Below are positions 37,100 to 48,143 of a DNA stretch of 64,000 nucleotides, piece after piece; the stretch's first letter is position 1, and every line of letters begins with the position of its first letter. Source of the DNA: Cercospora beticola (Eukaryota > Ascomycota > Dothideomycetes > Mycosphaerellales > Mycosphaerellaceae); the NCBI RefSeq assembly GCF_033473495.1, contig NC_088939.1:1550001-1614000 (forward strand), read 5' to 3'. The position numbers and the translations under genes are program-made. The notes beneath the pieces are model-generated. The model was given only the letters and a program-made list of their open reading frames with translations, was not told where the DNA came from and searched no databases.

Positions 37100-39161
37100 A
37101 TGTTCTCGTCCAAGGCATCGAGGCATGCCCGTCAGAAGACTGATATCGCCTGCATCTTCGTACACGCTGGAGCCGGCTATCACAGCAAAGAGAACGAGAT
37201 ACATCACTTGCAAGCTTGCAACGAGTACGTGCAGCCAGCGGCGTGAAGTACAACATGAAGTGCTGACTGCAGACAGTGCGTGCACAGTGGCAATGAAACT
37301 CATGCAGAGCGGTGGTACCGCCGTGGACGCTGTCGAGATTGCCATACGCGTGCTTGAAGATCGTGAGATCACTAATGCCGGGTTCGGCAGCAACCTGGGG
37401 TACGATGGGGTGGTGGAGTGTGACTCCATCATGGTCGACCACTTCGGTCGGAGTGGTGCCGTAGGGGCAGTGGCTCGTAAGCATACACCCTCCACCGAGC
37501 AGAACGGACTTGCTGACAGTCCATCAGAAATCAGGAATCCCATTTCGCTGGCACGACAGGTTCTCGACCACTCCACTCAATCCCTCTCACTGCGGCGTGT
37601 CCCCCCAAATCTTCTGGTCGGCGAAGGTGCGAGACAGTTTGCTGAAGAGCATAGTATGCCGATCATGCCATTCGACTTCCTCATCTCACCGTTCGCCAGG
37701 CATCGATGGCAAAAGTGGCGTGCCGACCTTGACAAGGTCGATCGGCAGAAGCGACGCGATCCTTCGAACAGCTACAGTGCCCTCTCACACGACTCGGATG
37801 CTACTCTGGCCAAACAACATGAGGAATACACGGACACTGAGAGACAACGTCAAGCACACCAGAGCAGAGAGTTGGCATTGATGGAGGCTTTGCACAACGA
37901 TGCCCAGCCCATGTCACCGCCGCCTTCTGACGCTCGAGAGGAAGCAGCAGCTCCCCGTGGCAACTTTGCGGCCACCGGAGCTCCGTCCAGGAACTCGTCA
38001 GCGACATCGATTCCGTCGAACAATGAAATCGGCTCGCATTCGACCTCGCAGAGTCACTCTCTCCATCCGCCAGTGTCGCTACACAGTACCGGCAGCCATC
38101 CCTATGCGAATACCTCGTCCAAAGTGACGCCTGCAACATCGCCTCGCGCAAGCACTCACGATAGGTTCGACATGTTTGACGAGGATCATGACATGTCTCA
38201 GTACACGACGTTCAGCGATGACGATGCTCAGGCACTACTTGCGCCAGTAGCTGAACTGGAGCTTCCACGGGCCTGCTCCTCGCACATTGCAACTGATAGC
38301 GACACTGCTCGACTACAAACAGATGGACCACCAGACGATGCTAGTACTACAGCGGCCGAGCATTCAGGTGAGCCAAGATCTGGCCTGTCGCAGACTCAAA
38401 GCACTCGTGCTCGTTTCAATGATCTAGTACATGGTTCCTCCAATCCCACAAAGATCGCACTGGAAGACGACATTGATGTGGAGGATAACAAACAGACCAC
38501 AGGATCTCAGTCGACTCAACAATGGTACGCGGACCCAAAGACTGCTGGCAATGTGCCTGGGCCGGCGCCAAACAATGACGAAGACCACATTACGGACACT
38601 GTGGGAGCCATTGCTATCGACATGTATGGCAATATCGCCTGTGGCGCCTCGTCTGGAGGTATTGGTATGAAACACCGTGGCCGCGTTGGTCCTGCTGCTT
38701 TGGTCGGCATCGGAGCCACTGTCATTCCCATAGAAGACGATGACGACGAGAAGACTACAGTCGCCACCGTTACTTCCGGCACTGGCGAACAGATGTCTAC
38801 CACCATGGCCTCCTCAGTTTGCAGCGAACGCATCTACCACAGCCACAAGAGGACGAAGAAGGGTACCTTTGAGGAGTGCATGGAAGAGAGTGCCATGCGA
38901 GCATTCATCGAGAAGGACTTCATGGGACACCCTAGCGTGAAACATTCCGAGTCGAATAGTGCCATTGGGATGTTGAGCGTCAAGCGTACGAAAGACGGTG
39001 CATGGTTGTACTTTGGGCACAACACTAACAGCTTCGCCCTTGCGAGCATGCATTCTGATGAGAAGGTTCCCGTTTGCACCATGAGCCGGAGCACGGGCAA
39101 TGGAAGCATTGCGCAAGGAGGGAGACCAATTCGTTGGCGCAGAAGTAGTGGAAAGAAGTAA
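37100..39161 (+). CDS. Taspase-like threonine aspartase (asparaginase-2 family)
   Basis: Exons 37100-37224, 37277-37476 and 37528-39161 give 652 aa. Near the N-terminus [11 protein letters not shown] is followed, across intron 1, by [35 protein letters not shown] and the joined [17 protein letters not shown]. The catalytic segment is [17 protein letters not shown] followed by [19 protein letters not shown]. The Thr at about residue 466 in DTVG is the expected N-terminal nucleophile after self-cleavage. Taspase-1 relatives are Ntn hydrolases that cleave after Asp or hydrolyse isoaspartyl bonds. A low-complexity Ser/Asp/Pro-rich insertion of roughly 220 residues sits between the two halves, making it longer than human taspase (about 420 aa). 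Intron 2 is 51 nt and stop-free, so the frame runs through it. Substrates in fungi are unknown. Confidence 0.85.
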
Positions 39162-39508
39162 GTTGGAGAGATTGACGAGATGAGAAAGACCTGGAGCAGG
39201 ACTGCGCTATTCTCCTGTTTGGACCTGCATGGAACTACCTCTGAGCGGCTTTGCTTCTTTGGGGCCAATGGTCCTAACAACGATGGCATGGCAATATAGA
39301 GAGCTAAACTTTGATTCCTGTTTCCCTGCTGCATTCGACTTTGGTCTTGTCTTGCGACTGATGAGTGCGGTCCCGCTCTGCCTGAACGTGACCTTTTGCT
39401 GCGGGGCTGTATTTATCGCCTCAATATACATGCACCATCACGCTCTCTTCCGCTTCCTGGCGATGATCCGCACTGGCCAAAAGTGCGCGCAATCAGTCAA
39501 ACTCTGGA
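39162..39508. other. Intergenic between convergent genes
   Basis: This is the 3' flank of the taspase-like gene and of the BTB gene. No further feature is seen. Confidence 0.4.
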
Positions 39509-40367
39509 TCACGCCCACAATATCCCAGCGTTGTCGCTCCATCGCTCGACACGATTTTGCCGAAGGAACTTTACACCTCCACCTTCGTCCCGACTCAGAG
39601 TCTTCCGCTTAGCGGATTGGTTTCCCGAGCCATGTTTTGGTTCGTCGGCGATGAGACAAGGACAGGTGCTGTCGAGGTCGTTGGCTGATGTTTCTGTCAG
39701 CGAACTCGATTTAATCGTGATCGCTATTGGACATGCATGACTTACCATGATAATGACACCCAGGACTGGTCCATCGGAGGCTAGCAGCTTCCGTCCCGCC
39801 CTTCAAATGATACGTACGAGCAAGATCGCGGAAGAAGTCTTTGTGTAGTTCGTCGCTGTAGTCCCAAAGCTCCGCGCTGACATTCTTTACAAGTACCATG
39901 TCTGTCACGAAGCGTCGAGCGCCCGAGGCGTTGGTTGTGCCGTTGTAGATTACAGTGATGATGTCTACGACCCACGCGACACTTGGCTCGAAATCCTCGG
40001 GGAGACAACGCTGATGCAACGTGTCGATTATCGCGACACGAAATGGGATGTCTTGGAGTATTTCGCCGAGGACGTAGGCTGTGCCGAGAACGAAGTAGGC
40101 TTTGCTGCTTTCTTCGAGAGTGGCGTATTTGGAGGGGCAGACGCTGCCGTGGTAGAGCCAGTCGATGTAGAGTTGGAAGGCTTGCGGGGTGGTTTCGGGG
40201 AGAATGATGGTGTTGTTACCGTTTTGCGACCATTCGGGCTTGCAGCGTGCTTGCATGAATGGGGAGGTTCGGCAGAGGACATCTTTTTGGACGAAGAAGT
40301 GCGTTGGACGGGCTTTGCCGTCGTCGACGCGGATGGTAATGAAGGGGCTCGCTGTTGTCGGCGCCAT
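39509..40367 (-). CDS. BTB/POZ-domain protein
   Basis: Two exons, 40367-39746 and 39684-39509, give 265 aa. The BTB fold is evident from ITIRVDDGKARPTHFFVQKDVLCRTSPFMQARCKPEW, split here as positions about 9-45, then IILPETTPQAFQLYIDWLYHGSV. Helices with SSKAYFVLGTAYVLGEILQ follow. These fungal BTB proteins resemble substrate adaptors of Cul3-type ligases, but no second domain is visible. The first exon ends at a perfect GTAAGT donor. An intron of 61 bp with a GCTGAC branch point joins a basic 58-residue tail. If unspliced, the frame instead ends after 20 residues at 39711. Met at 40412 would add 15 residues. Confidence 0.75.
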
Positions 40368-41123
40368 GTTGCTAGATGTTTGGTAGTGGTGGTCGTAGTC
40401 GATGTTCTGCAAGGACTGCGCCTTTATTGCATTCAGTCGCTGCGACTGCCGGTGGGCTACTCGCGCAGGGTGCTCAAGGCAGAAGGCGCGAAACGATGGT
40501 CAGCTGGAATAGGCTCATGCACGCGTTCCATAGCAGCCATACAGACTCAATACTTGAGGTCACCAGCAATTACTCGGAGACGCTGAATGAGGTCAAACCT
40601 TGGGACAGGAAGCAAGCAGCCGCATGGTGCAAACGCTGCCAACGTTTGCTGCATGTGAAGAGTTCACCAGAAACCGCCGGGGAATTGCCAGACACTGGCG
40701 CATCTGGTCTCATGAAGCGGACGATTCTGCTCTCCAGGTACGCAATGTCCCAACATCTTCTCCGGTAGCTACAAATGCGTGGCTTCAACGATTTCCCAGC
40801 GATATCTCTTCTTGCGGGATTTGATCAAAATCGGGTAGCTGCATTTTGATTGCGAATATGTCCTGGATGCGTTGGTCATGAAAACATGGCGGTCTGAAGA
40901 GCTGAGCGAAGTGCATCTGTGCCGGACATTGCTGGGCGCAAGCTGATGAACACGGTGTGAATGATGAAGGAGGAGGTGGATGGGGAAAGACAGGAAATCG
41001 TTTGCAGTCGCCAAGACTCGCGCTTCTGCCGCAGGCAGGAACTCGACGCGTGAGTGGCGACTCCCACTCCCACTTCAACGACACGTCTTCTTCCTCCACA
41101 CACTCATCCTCGACATTGCCGCT
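40368..41123. promoter_or_regulatory. Divergent promoter of BTB gene and MLH1
   Basis: About 750 bp between divergent starts. The MLH1 frame is open upstream to 40980, but the residues there lack family character and probably form the leader. Confidence 0.4.
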
Positions 41124-43274
41124 ATGGACGCGTCGATAACTTCCTCGCCGCCGCGGGGTACCAAGCGCAAGGCAGATGAGATGCAAGCGCCCCGTCGTAT
41201 TCGCGCCCTGCATCAAGATGTCGTAAACAAGATTGCAGCTGGCGAGATCATTGTGGCTCCGGTGCACGCGCTCAAGGAGTTGATGGAGAACGCCGTCGAC
41301 GCGGGATCGACAAGTCTGGAAATTCTGGTCAAAGAAGGTGGTCTGAAGCTGCTTCAAATTACAGACAATGGCTGCGGCATCAGCAAAGATGATCTGCCCA
41401 TTCTTTGCGAGCGTTTCACAACATCGAAGCTCAAATCCTTCGAAGACTTGCAGTCGATTGGAACCTATGGCTTCCGAGGCGAGGCACTGGCGAGCATCAG
41501 CCACATTGCACATCTCACAGTGACGACCAAGACAGCGGAGTCCAGCTGTGCTTGGAAAGCGCACTATGCGAGTGGCAAGCTATCACCAGCAAAGCCAGGA
41601 CAGTCTGATGAGCCCAAAGCGTGTGCTGGAAGACAAGGTACCCAAATTGCTGTAGAAGACCTGTTTTACAACGTCCCCACAAGGCGACGTGCTTTCAGAT
41701 CTGCCAGCGAAGAGTACGCAAAGATAGCGGAAATGGTTGGCAAGTATGCAGTGCACTGTGAGGGCGTGGCGTTCTCTTGCAAGAAGCACGGCGAGGCTGG
41801 CGCAGGCGTCGCTGTCCCAGCAAACGCCAGCGTCCGTGACCGCATTCGCATTACACAGAGTGGAAACGTGGCGAATGAGCTCATGGACTTACAGATTTCG
41901 AATGACCAATACGCTTTCAAGGCCACTGGTCTTGTCAGCAACGCGAATTACAGTGGCAAGAAAACCACATTGATGCTTTTCATCAACCATCGGTCGGTCG
42001 AGTCGTCCGCGATCAAGAAGGCCGTGGAGCAAACATACTCCGTGTTCTTGCCAAAGGGCGCCAAACCGTTCATCTATCTCAGCCTCGAAATCGACCCAGC
42101 GCGGGTAGACGTCAATGTACACCCTACAAAGCGGGAGGTCAATTTCCTCAACGAAGACGAGATCATTGAGCTGGTTTGCGACGAAATCCGCACAGGTCTG
42201 GGCAAGGTCGATACCAGCAGAACTTTCATGACTCAGAGTTTGCTCAGTGGTGCGAAAACACCGGCTATCGCCAAAGGCACGACTCTCCCCGAAACACCAA
42301 CGCCTGCCGCATCAATATCTCAGCGGCCATCGACTACACAGACTGGCAGTGCGCGCAGACCATATGAGAACAACCTGGTCAGAACAGACGCCAAGACGCG
42401 AAAGATTACAGCTATGCTTCCCTCAGCGCAGCAGGCAGATTCAACTTCTCACGAACCTGCCTCAGATGGTATGGAATACGAGTATACTGACAAAGAGCCA
42501 ACAATCTGCCGCCTAACCACGATAAAGGATCTTCGCGCTTCGGTGAGGGAGAGTATGCACAACGAGTTGACTGATGTGTACGCAAACCACACGTTCGTCG
42601 GCATTGCTGATGAGGCCAAACGCATCGCCGCGATTCAAGGTGGGGTCAAGCTTTTTCTCATCGACTATGGAATGACCGCCGCGGAATACTTTTACCAGCT
42701 CGGGCTCACAGACTTCGGTAACTATGGCACCATCAGATTCAATCCTCCGCTAGCTCTGTCGGAGCTACTCCAAATCGCAGTGGAGCAGACAAAGGCTTCG
42801 CAGCCTAGCGACACGGCCATTGAGTGGGAGGAGGTTGTCACGACAGTGACCGATCGGCTGGTTTCTCGCAGAGATATGCTTTCGGAATATTTTGCGCTCG
42901 AAATCACTCCAGAAGGTGATCTTTTGACAATTCCTCTTCTTGCCAAGGGCTACATGCCGTCAATGGCGAAGCTGCCCAACTTCTTGCTTCGTTTGGGTCC
43001 GCACGTGGACTGGACTGACGAGAAAGGATGTTTCCAGAGCTTCCTTCGAGAACTAGCGAGCTTCTATGCACCAGAAGCTTTGCCACCAGAGCCTGAAGAT
43101 GATAGCGCCGAAGACGAAGACATCGCTGAGCGCCGTCGACATCTTCGTCGCGCACTAGAGAACGTGCTGTTCCCTGCCTTCAAGGCGAGGCTGGTGGCGA
43201 CGAAGAGTCTTCTGAAGGGCACAGTTGAAGTGGCCAACCTCAAGGGACTTTACCGGGTCTTCGAGAGATGCTGA
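41124..43274 (+). CDS. MLH1: DNA mismatch repair protein MLH1
   Basis: A single exon encodes 716 aa. The N-terminal GHKL ATPase has IRALHQDVVNKIAAGEII, the ALKELMENAVDAGST helix (catalytic Glu 52, metal-binding Asn 56), DNGCGISKDDL, TSKLKSFEDL, and GTYGFRGEALASIS. The transducer domain includes GTQIAVEDLFYNVPTRR and DVNVHPTKREVNFL. A linker of about 120 residues precedes the C-terminal dimerisation domain, which ends in the MLH1-specific FERC (YRVFERC). MLH1 pairs with PMS1 in the nucleus for mismatch repair and meiotic crossing over. The ATG at 41124 gives the usual start; an upstream in-frame ATG at 40980 adds 48 atypical residues. Most MLH1 proteins have a Ser/Cys-Leu pair where this has Ala-Val in the Glu-Asn helix, a mild change. 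Confidence 0.93.
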   Translation: MDASITSSPPRGTKRKADEMQAPRRIRALHQDVVNKIAAGEIIVAPVHALKELMENAVDAGSTSLEILVKEGGLKLLQITDNGCGISKDDLPILCERFTTSKLKSFEDLQSIGTYGFRGEALASISHIAHLTVTTKTAESSCAWKAHYASGKLSPAKPGQSDEPKACAGRQGTQIAVEDLFYNVPTRRRAFRSASEEYAKIAEMVGKYAVHCEGVAFSCKKHGEAGAGVAVPANASVRDRIRITQSGNVANELMDLQISNDQYAFKATGLVSNANYSGKKTTLMLFINHRSVESSAIKKAVEQTYSVFLPKGAKPFIYLSLEIDPARVDVNVHPTKREVNFLNEDEIIELVCDEIRTGLGKVDTSRTFMTQSLLSGAKTPAIAKGTTLPETPTPAASISQRPSTTQTGSARRPYENNLVRTDAKTRKITAMLPSAQQADSTSHEPASDGMEYEYTDKEPTICRLTTIKDLRASVRESMHNELTDVYANHTFVGIADEAKRIAAIQGGVKLFLIDYGMTAAEYFYQLGLTDFGNYGTIRFNPPLALSELLQIAVEQTKASQPSDTAIEWEEVVTTVTDRLVSRRDMLSEYFALEITPEGDLLTIPLLAKGYMPSMAKLPNFLLRLGPHVDWTDEKGCFQSFLRELASFYAPEALPPEPEDDSAEDEDIAERRRHLRRALENVLFPAFKARLVATKSLLKGTVEVANLKGLYRVFERC

Positions 43275-44338
43275 ATTGTAGCCCAGCAATTGTGCCCTGG
43301 CGTACAGAACTGCGCGTATGCTGAGCAGCATTGCCCATGTGTGCATCATAGCACACGAGGTGCATGCGTCTTAGTTCTCAATCAAAAGCACTTGTCTGAA
43401 GCTACTACCTTGCCATGCACGTTGCTGAGATGCATGATGATGATCGCAGGCAGTATCAACAATAGTGCTGTACTGATTTGCAAGGCATCTGGCAAGGGCT
43501 GCCGAGGTGGCGTGTCCAATCAAAGAAGCAATGTACTGCGATGGAGTAGTTAATCGCTGTCGCTCTCTCCTGTGGGCGCACTGAAATCAGGCCTCGGCAC
43601 GATTCACGTCTGTGCCTTCTCTATTGGCTCAGCTGCGCCTTCCACATTGGTATGAAGATCTGCATCCGCCCTCAAAAATCCCCTCTCGAGAAAGCGGACT
43701 GCGCACCGTCTCTCGTTGGCTGGTCCCTCACTGACGCCCCTCGCTCCACCATTTCGTGTCGCGCACGCCACACAACGTCAAGCAGCAAGCCGAGGCAAGC
43801 CACCGACAGAGCTTGTCTTGCGGCAGGCGTCCCCAAGAAGCCATGGCGACGCCTTCGCGTTCTATACGAGCATATTCGGCTAACCAGGCACCTTCTGATG
43901 TTTATGTACTTTTATGCAAAGTACGACATGCTCGAAGCATCGTGAATTCACACAGGTCAGCGCAGTGGTATTGAGCACTTAGCAGCGATAATGTGGCACA
44001 ACGGCAACATCCATAACTGCGCCACTTCCTACACAGTAATTCCCCAGATGTCAATCTAGAAGGTGTGGATACCAGAACTTCTTGCCCGGCAGTCATAGCG
44101 TATGCTCCAGAGGCAGGGTCGGATTCCCGTTGTGCACGTTAGAGAGGCGTAATACAGACGATTTAACTGGTGCACTCGGCTCAGGTACTAGTTTGCCTCC
44201 AGGCCTCTACAGTACGCATCGCGATGCAAAGCTGATCGAAAATTCGGACTGTTTGGAACCCCCAATTTTAGTGGCGGTCCAGTGTGACGCTGGTGGTGAA
44301 TCAGCTGCGACGTCCGAGGCTGAATGCCACTTTGAAGT
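43275..44338. other. Intergenic, no supported gene
   Basis: Over 1 kb of short frames only. I see no repeats, tRNA or coding signal. Confidence 0.4.
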
Positions 44339-44680
44339 CTAAAGAAGCTTAAACGTCGATCTCCTTCTTGTTCTGGTTGACCTCGTGGAGAACGTCTCCT
44401 GCCGCGCGAGCCTGAATTCATGTCTATGGGAGTATGGGGTAGAAGCGAACCAAACAAGGGCTTACATCGACAGATAGCGCTCAACGCCTCCCCGTCGATG
44501 GCTGATCCGGTGCTGCGAACGACCAACCAGAAGCAATGTATTTGCAAACAAGTCCCGAGCACTGTCGCTGCACACCTTGTGATGGCCTACGGCCAAGCTT
44601 GTGTCATCGACCAATGTCCGAGTGGTTCTTTCCCATGAAGCGGCACCAGTTGCACGCTTCCCCGACATCAGCGAACTCAA
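44339..44680 (-). CDS. Possible two-exon small gene, unknown
   Basis: An exon at 44680-44466 ends at GTAAGC and could join 44411-44339 through a 54-bp intron ending ATTCAG. The product would be 95 aa with a basic Ser/Thr/Arg-rich tail. The same second exon read in another phase gives GDVLHEVNQNKKEIDV and a stop at 44349, which looks more like real protein, but I could not find its upstream exon. Either a small gene is here with a model I have not solved, or both are chance. Confidence 0.2.
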
Positions 44681-44860
44681 TAATCTGCCATCATGAGGAG
44701 CAATAGGCTGCCTGGCGCGTCCCTCGGTGTACCATCGCCACTAGACACGCCATTCAATGTGTATAAGTATTCTTGGTGATCTGCACTTTCTATTTCTCTG
44801 ACCCAGCGCACTTTTCTATATTCAACGTTGCAAGATCTACCATTCGAGACAATCGCAAAC

Positions 44861-46250
44861 ATGAAGGGCGCCATCTTGTCATCGCTCGTCGCTTCGGCGG
44901 CGGCTTTCCCCTTTGTTATGGATATGCCTGGAGTCGACAGCACAGCAATCCAGGCAGAGCGAAAACGCATTCGACGACAGCAACCTGGACAAGGACCTGG
45001 TTCTGCGGCAGAATGCCCATTCAACGCCAACCATGTGCCTGCTGCTCCGGTCACTGCGCAATACCCATACAACAATGCGAAAAACGGAAAGAAGGGTAAC
45101 GAGAAGGGTGGATACCAAGTGCCAGCTCCTGGCGACACTGCTCACCAGTTCCGCGCTCCAAACCCACAGACCGATATCAGAGGACCTTGCCCAGGCTTGA
45201 ACGTCGCAGCAAACCACAACTTTCGTATGAATTTGATCCCAACAGTCTCAATACTGTGTACTAACGATTAAATTTCAGTGGCCCACGACGGTATCACAAC
45301 CTTCAACGAGCTCGTCGATGCTCAGCAAAACATTTACAACGTCGGCTACGACTTGGCCAACCTGCTGGCACTCCTTGGTCTCACTCTGACCGACGGTGAT
45401 CTTGTCACCATGAAGCTCTCGATTGGTTGCGACGCCACTTCAAGGACCTCTTTCAACCCCATCCTCACTGGCTCTGAGCCTGGTCTCGATGGCCACAACA
45501 AGTTCGAAGCAGACACATCGTTGACCCGTAACGATTATTTCACTGGCAAGGGCGACAACTTCCGATTCAACGGCACCCTCTTCGGCATGATGACCGAGAC
45601 CACTGGCGGCAACTACAACTTGGAAGGCTTGGCTAAATACCGTGAGCAGCGATGGTTCCAGTCGAGAGATGAGAACCCCAACTTCTACTGTAAGACATCT
45701 GCAATACTGATATCTTGTGATACAACCGCTAACACCTGCCACAGTTGGTCCCTTCAGCTTGCTGCTGTTCGGCGCCGCCTCGTTCTTGTACGAGCTGATG
45801 CCTTCCGGCACCCGCGGCTACGCTCCCGACTTCGAGACCATCTCCTCTTTCTTCGGTGCTCAGCGCGAAGCCGACGGAACTTACACTTTTAACAACGCTG
45901 AGCAAATTCCACCAAACTGGACCAACCGTGTTGACCCATACGACAACCAGAAGGTCGTTGCGGAGATCCTGAAGATGTACTTGCTCCACCCCGTGGAGTT
46001 TGGCGGTAACACTGCAGATGGTACCTTTAACGTCATCAACTTCTCCAACATCATCAAGGAGGGCAAGCTTGAGCCAAACTTGGATCCAAAGGTCGCTTCT
46101 TGCTTGCTGTACATGCTTGCGACTGAGCGTGTGCCTTCATACCTGAACGGCATTCTTACCCCTTCGGTTGATGCCTTGTCTCTGGTTCTGACCAAGCTGT
46201 CTGGAACTAGCTTTGCCAACTTGGGTTGCCCACGCCCACTTACCAAGTAG
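44861..46250 (+). CDS. Secreted heme-thiolate peroxidase (chloroperoxidase family)
   Basis: Exons 44861-45224, 45279-45689 and 45745-46250 give 426 aa. A short signal peptide (MKGAILSSLVASAAAF) is followed by a basic stretch ERKRIRRQQ, a possible propeptide processing site, and an Asn/Gly/Lys-rich linker. The heme-thiolate motif is RGPCPGLNVAANHNF, with Cys about 110 as the proximal iron ligand. LAHDGITTFNEL crosses intron 1. LTDGDLVTMKLSIGC stands where peroxygenases have EGD. Later segments are NYNLEGLAKYREQRW, NPNFYFGPFSLLLFGAASFLYELMPSG (split across intron 2) and EQIPPNW. Family-2 peroxidases oxidise or halogenate small organics with H2O2. Fungal members are secreted. The specific reaction is not readable. 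Confidence 0.88.
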
Positions 46251-47653
46251 AAAGGCAAGCGCAATGGAGGAGGAACGACGACTTCACGAATTGCTACCTC
46301 ATAATCTAGAATGTGGTTGCATCGAAGCATCAAAGGAAATTTTTTGTAAATAAGATCTGAGAAGTGTATGAATTCACGGACATAATTTGCCAACACACAT
46401 TCACACATGAAATTTTACCGCTACGTTGCATACGACAACTTCGTCCTCTTCCCAACCCTCTGTAGAGAATTTTGCACCTTGTTGCGCATCATTCGCACAC
46501 TTATCGCCTCGGCATGTTTTGAGCAAAAAAAGGCAGAGCAGTCTCGATGATCTTCTGTCTAGCATCATGGTGACAACACTTTTCGTTTGCCCCTCACCAG
46601 CGTGCTTGAAAGCAAAAACAAGTCTCTTGCTGTGTGTTAGACAGCTCAGATCAGAGATCTTGCTGCAGCTTCTCAGCCTGCTGCTCTGCCAGCGCAGTGG
46701 TTTCCGAAAGAGGAAATGCGCTCTGGTACGAAGTGACAGTGTCTGGCAAGGTCACGAGATTTGGCGATCGATCCTCACTGGACCCCCGCATGTGCATGTA
46801 ACTCTTGTTTCTTGATGGATGGAACTGGCTGATGAAAACAGATGTGAGGTCAAGACAAGATGTGGTGGCGACCACGCGAGACGTTAATGCAAGCAATTCT
46901 GAGCCGCAAGATCTTCTTGGGCGGCGTTTCGTGGCGGGTGCTTGGTTCTTTGGTATGTAGCGGCATATACCGTTGGTAGACGGAATGGGAATGGTAGGTA
47001 GGTTGGTGCGATCGCCCGCGCTTTGTATAAGTCTTGCGATACACGAAAGATGTTGAGGGGAAGATAGGCTTGGTAAGAGAAGTGCAGTGCGTATGAGAGG
47101 TAAACGAATGACGGGAAGTATGTGAAATGAGGATTGTGTATGTGTGCATAGATGGCACAGTAATTCGATTTTGACCTCGCGAAAACTCACTTCTCCCGAC
47201 GACGAGCTCTTCGTTCTCTGTAGCTCACTCGGCTTCCCTTCTGATGACCGTAATTGAAAATCGCATATTGTCGTGTTTCCTTCCATCAGGTGCAGAGGGT
47301 GTGTATCTTGCGGATTCCTGGAGTACCTTGGGAGCATTTATTCGCGCCGTGGTTCGAGTCCTCTCGCTGCTCCACAATCGGCTGTGACAGTCTCGAGCGG
47401 AACGCCGATAATGCCATATGCCAGCGGCAGATCTCTACTTTCGCGTTGAAATTGTTCAGCATGTGTTAAGCTGAAAGTGGCATCTGCTGTTAGAATGTGA
47501 GGAAAGAGAGGAAGGCCGCCTTTTGTGTAGAAGGAGATCGGGTAAACTGCGGCCCGGTCCAGGTCTTCGAGTGAACCTCTCCAAAGCTTGTGAAACCAAA
47601 ATAATTCTCGACGCGACAACAAACGATTCCTCTCATAACAATCCCCCCCAAAC
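46251..47653. other. Intergenic with one protein-like minus-strand frame
   Basis: A minus-strand exon-like segment 46828-46651 opens after a good acceptor (TTTTCATCAG) and reads RSPNLVTLPDTVTSY and ALAEQQAEKLQQDL before a stop. Upstream exons were not resolved, so no gene is called. The rest, up to the RPB8 start, shows nothing supported. Confidence 0.35.
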
Positions 47654-48143
47654 ATGGCGGACGCGCAACTCTACGAAGAGACCTTCCAGGTCACGACCCT
47701 GATCGACCAGACCTACGATCGCGTGCACCGCCTTCTCGGAACGTCTCACGATAGCACGACCTCCATCACACTCGACATCAATAGCGAACTGTACCCGATC
47801 GGCAATGGCGAATCGTTTAATATGCTAGTCGCCAGCACGCTGAATCTGGACGGCACGAAAGATGAGACGCAAGGATGGAGGCCGAAGAATGATGCGCCGA
47901 GCCTGGCGGACATGTGGGATTACGTGTGTTATGGGAAGGTGTACAAGGTGGAGGACCCGGAAGACGGGGATCGGATGTGAGTACTCTGATACGGAAACCG
48001 GACTTGAAGGGGCGTAGTGCTGATCAAGGCGATACAGAAAGGTGTATGTGTCGTTTGGTGGTTTGCTCATGTGCCTGGATGGGCCGTACAAGAAGTTGAG
48101 CCCGCTGAAAATTGAGTATGTGTATATGCTGCTCAAGAAATGA
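47654..48143 (+). CDS. RPB8: RNA polymerase I, II and III shared subunit RPB8
   Basis: Exons 47654-47976 and 48038-48143 (intron 61 bp, GTGAGT...TACAG) give 142 aa, the family's usual length. [18 protein letters not shown] is the conserved start, and [22 protein letters not shown], split here as positions about 41-62, is the family core. [19 protein letters not shown] precedes the intron. The second exon restores [15 protein letters not shown] and ends [15 protein letters not shown]8 is an OB-fold subunit common to all three nuclear RNA polymerases. The small gene has one phase-2 intron. Confidence 0.93.

Noticed and set aside
40980..41123. 48-residue upstream extension of MLH1
   Set aside because: Residues do not resemble any MLH1 N-terminus; the start at 41124 fits the family.
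46651..47337. 228-aa minus-strand ORF
   Set aside because: Composition changes sharply along the frame and an acceptor site at 46829-46831 interrupts it; only the last 59 codons look coding.
47340..47375. tRNA T-loop-like string (ggttcgagtcc)
   Set aside because: The flanking five-base stems do not pair and no D-arm, anticodon arm or acceptor stem could be built around it.
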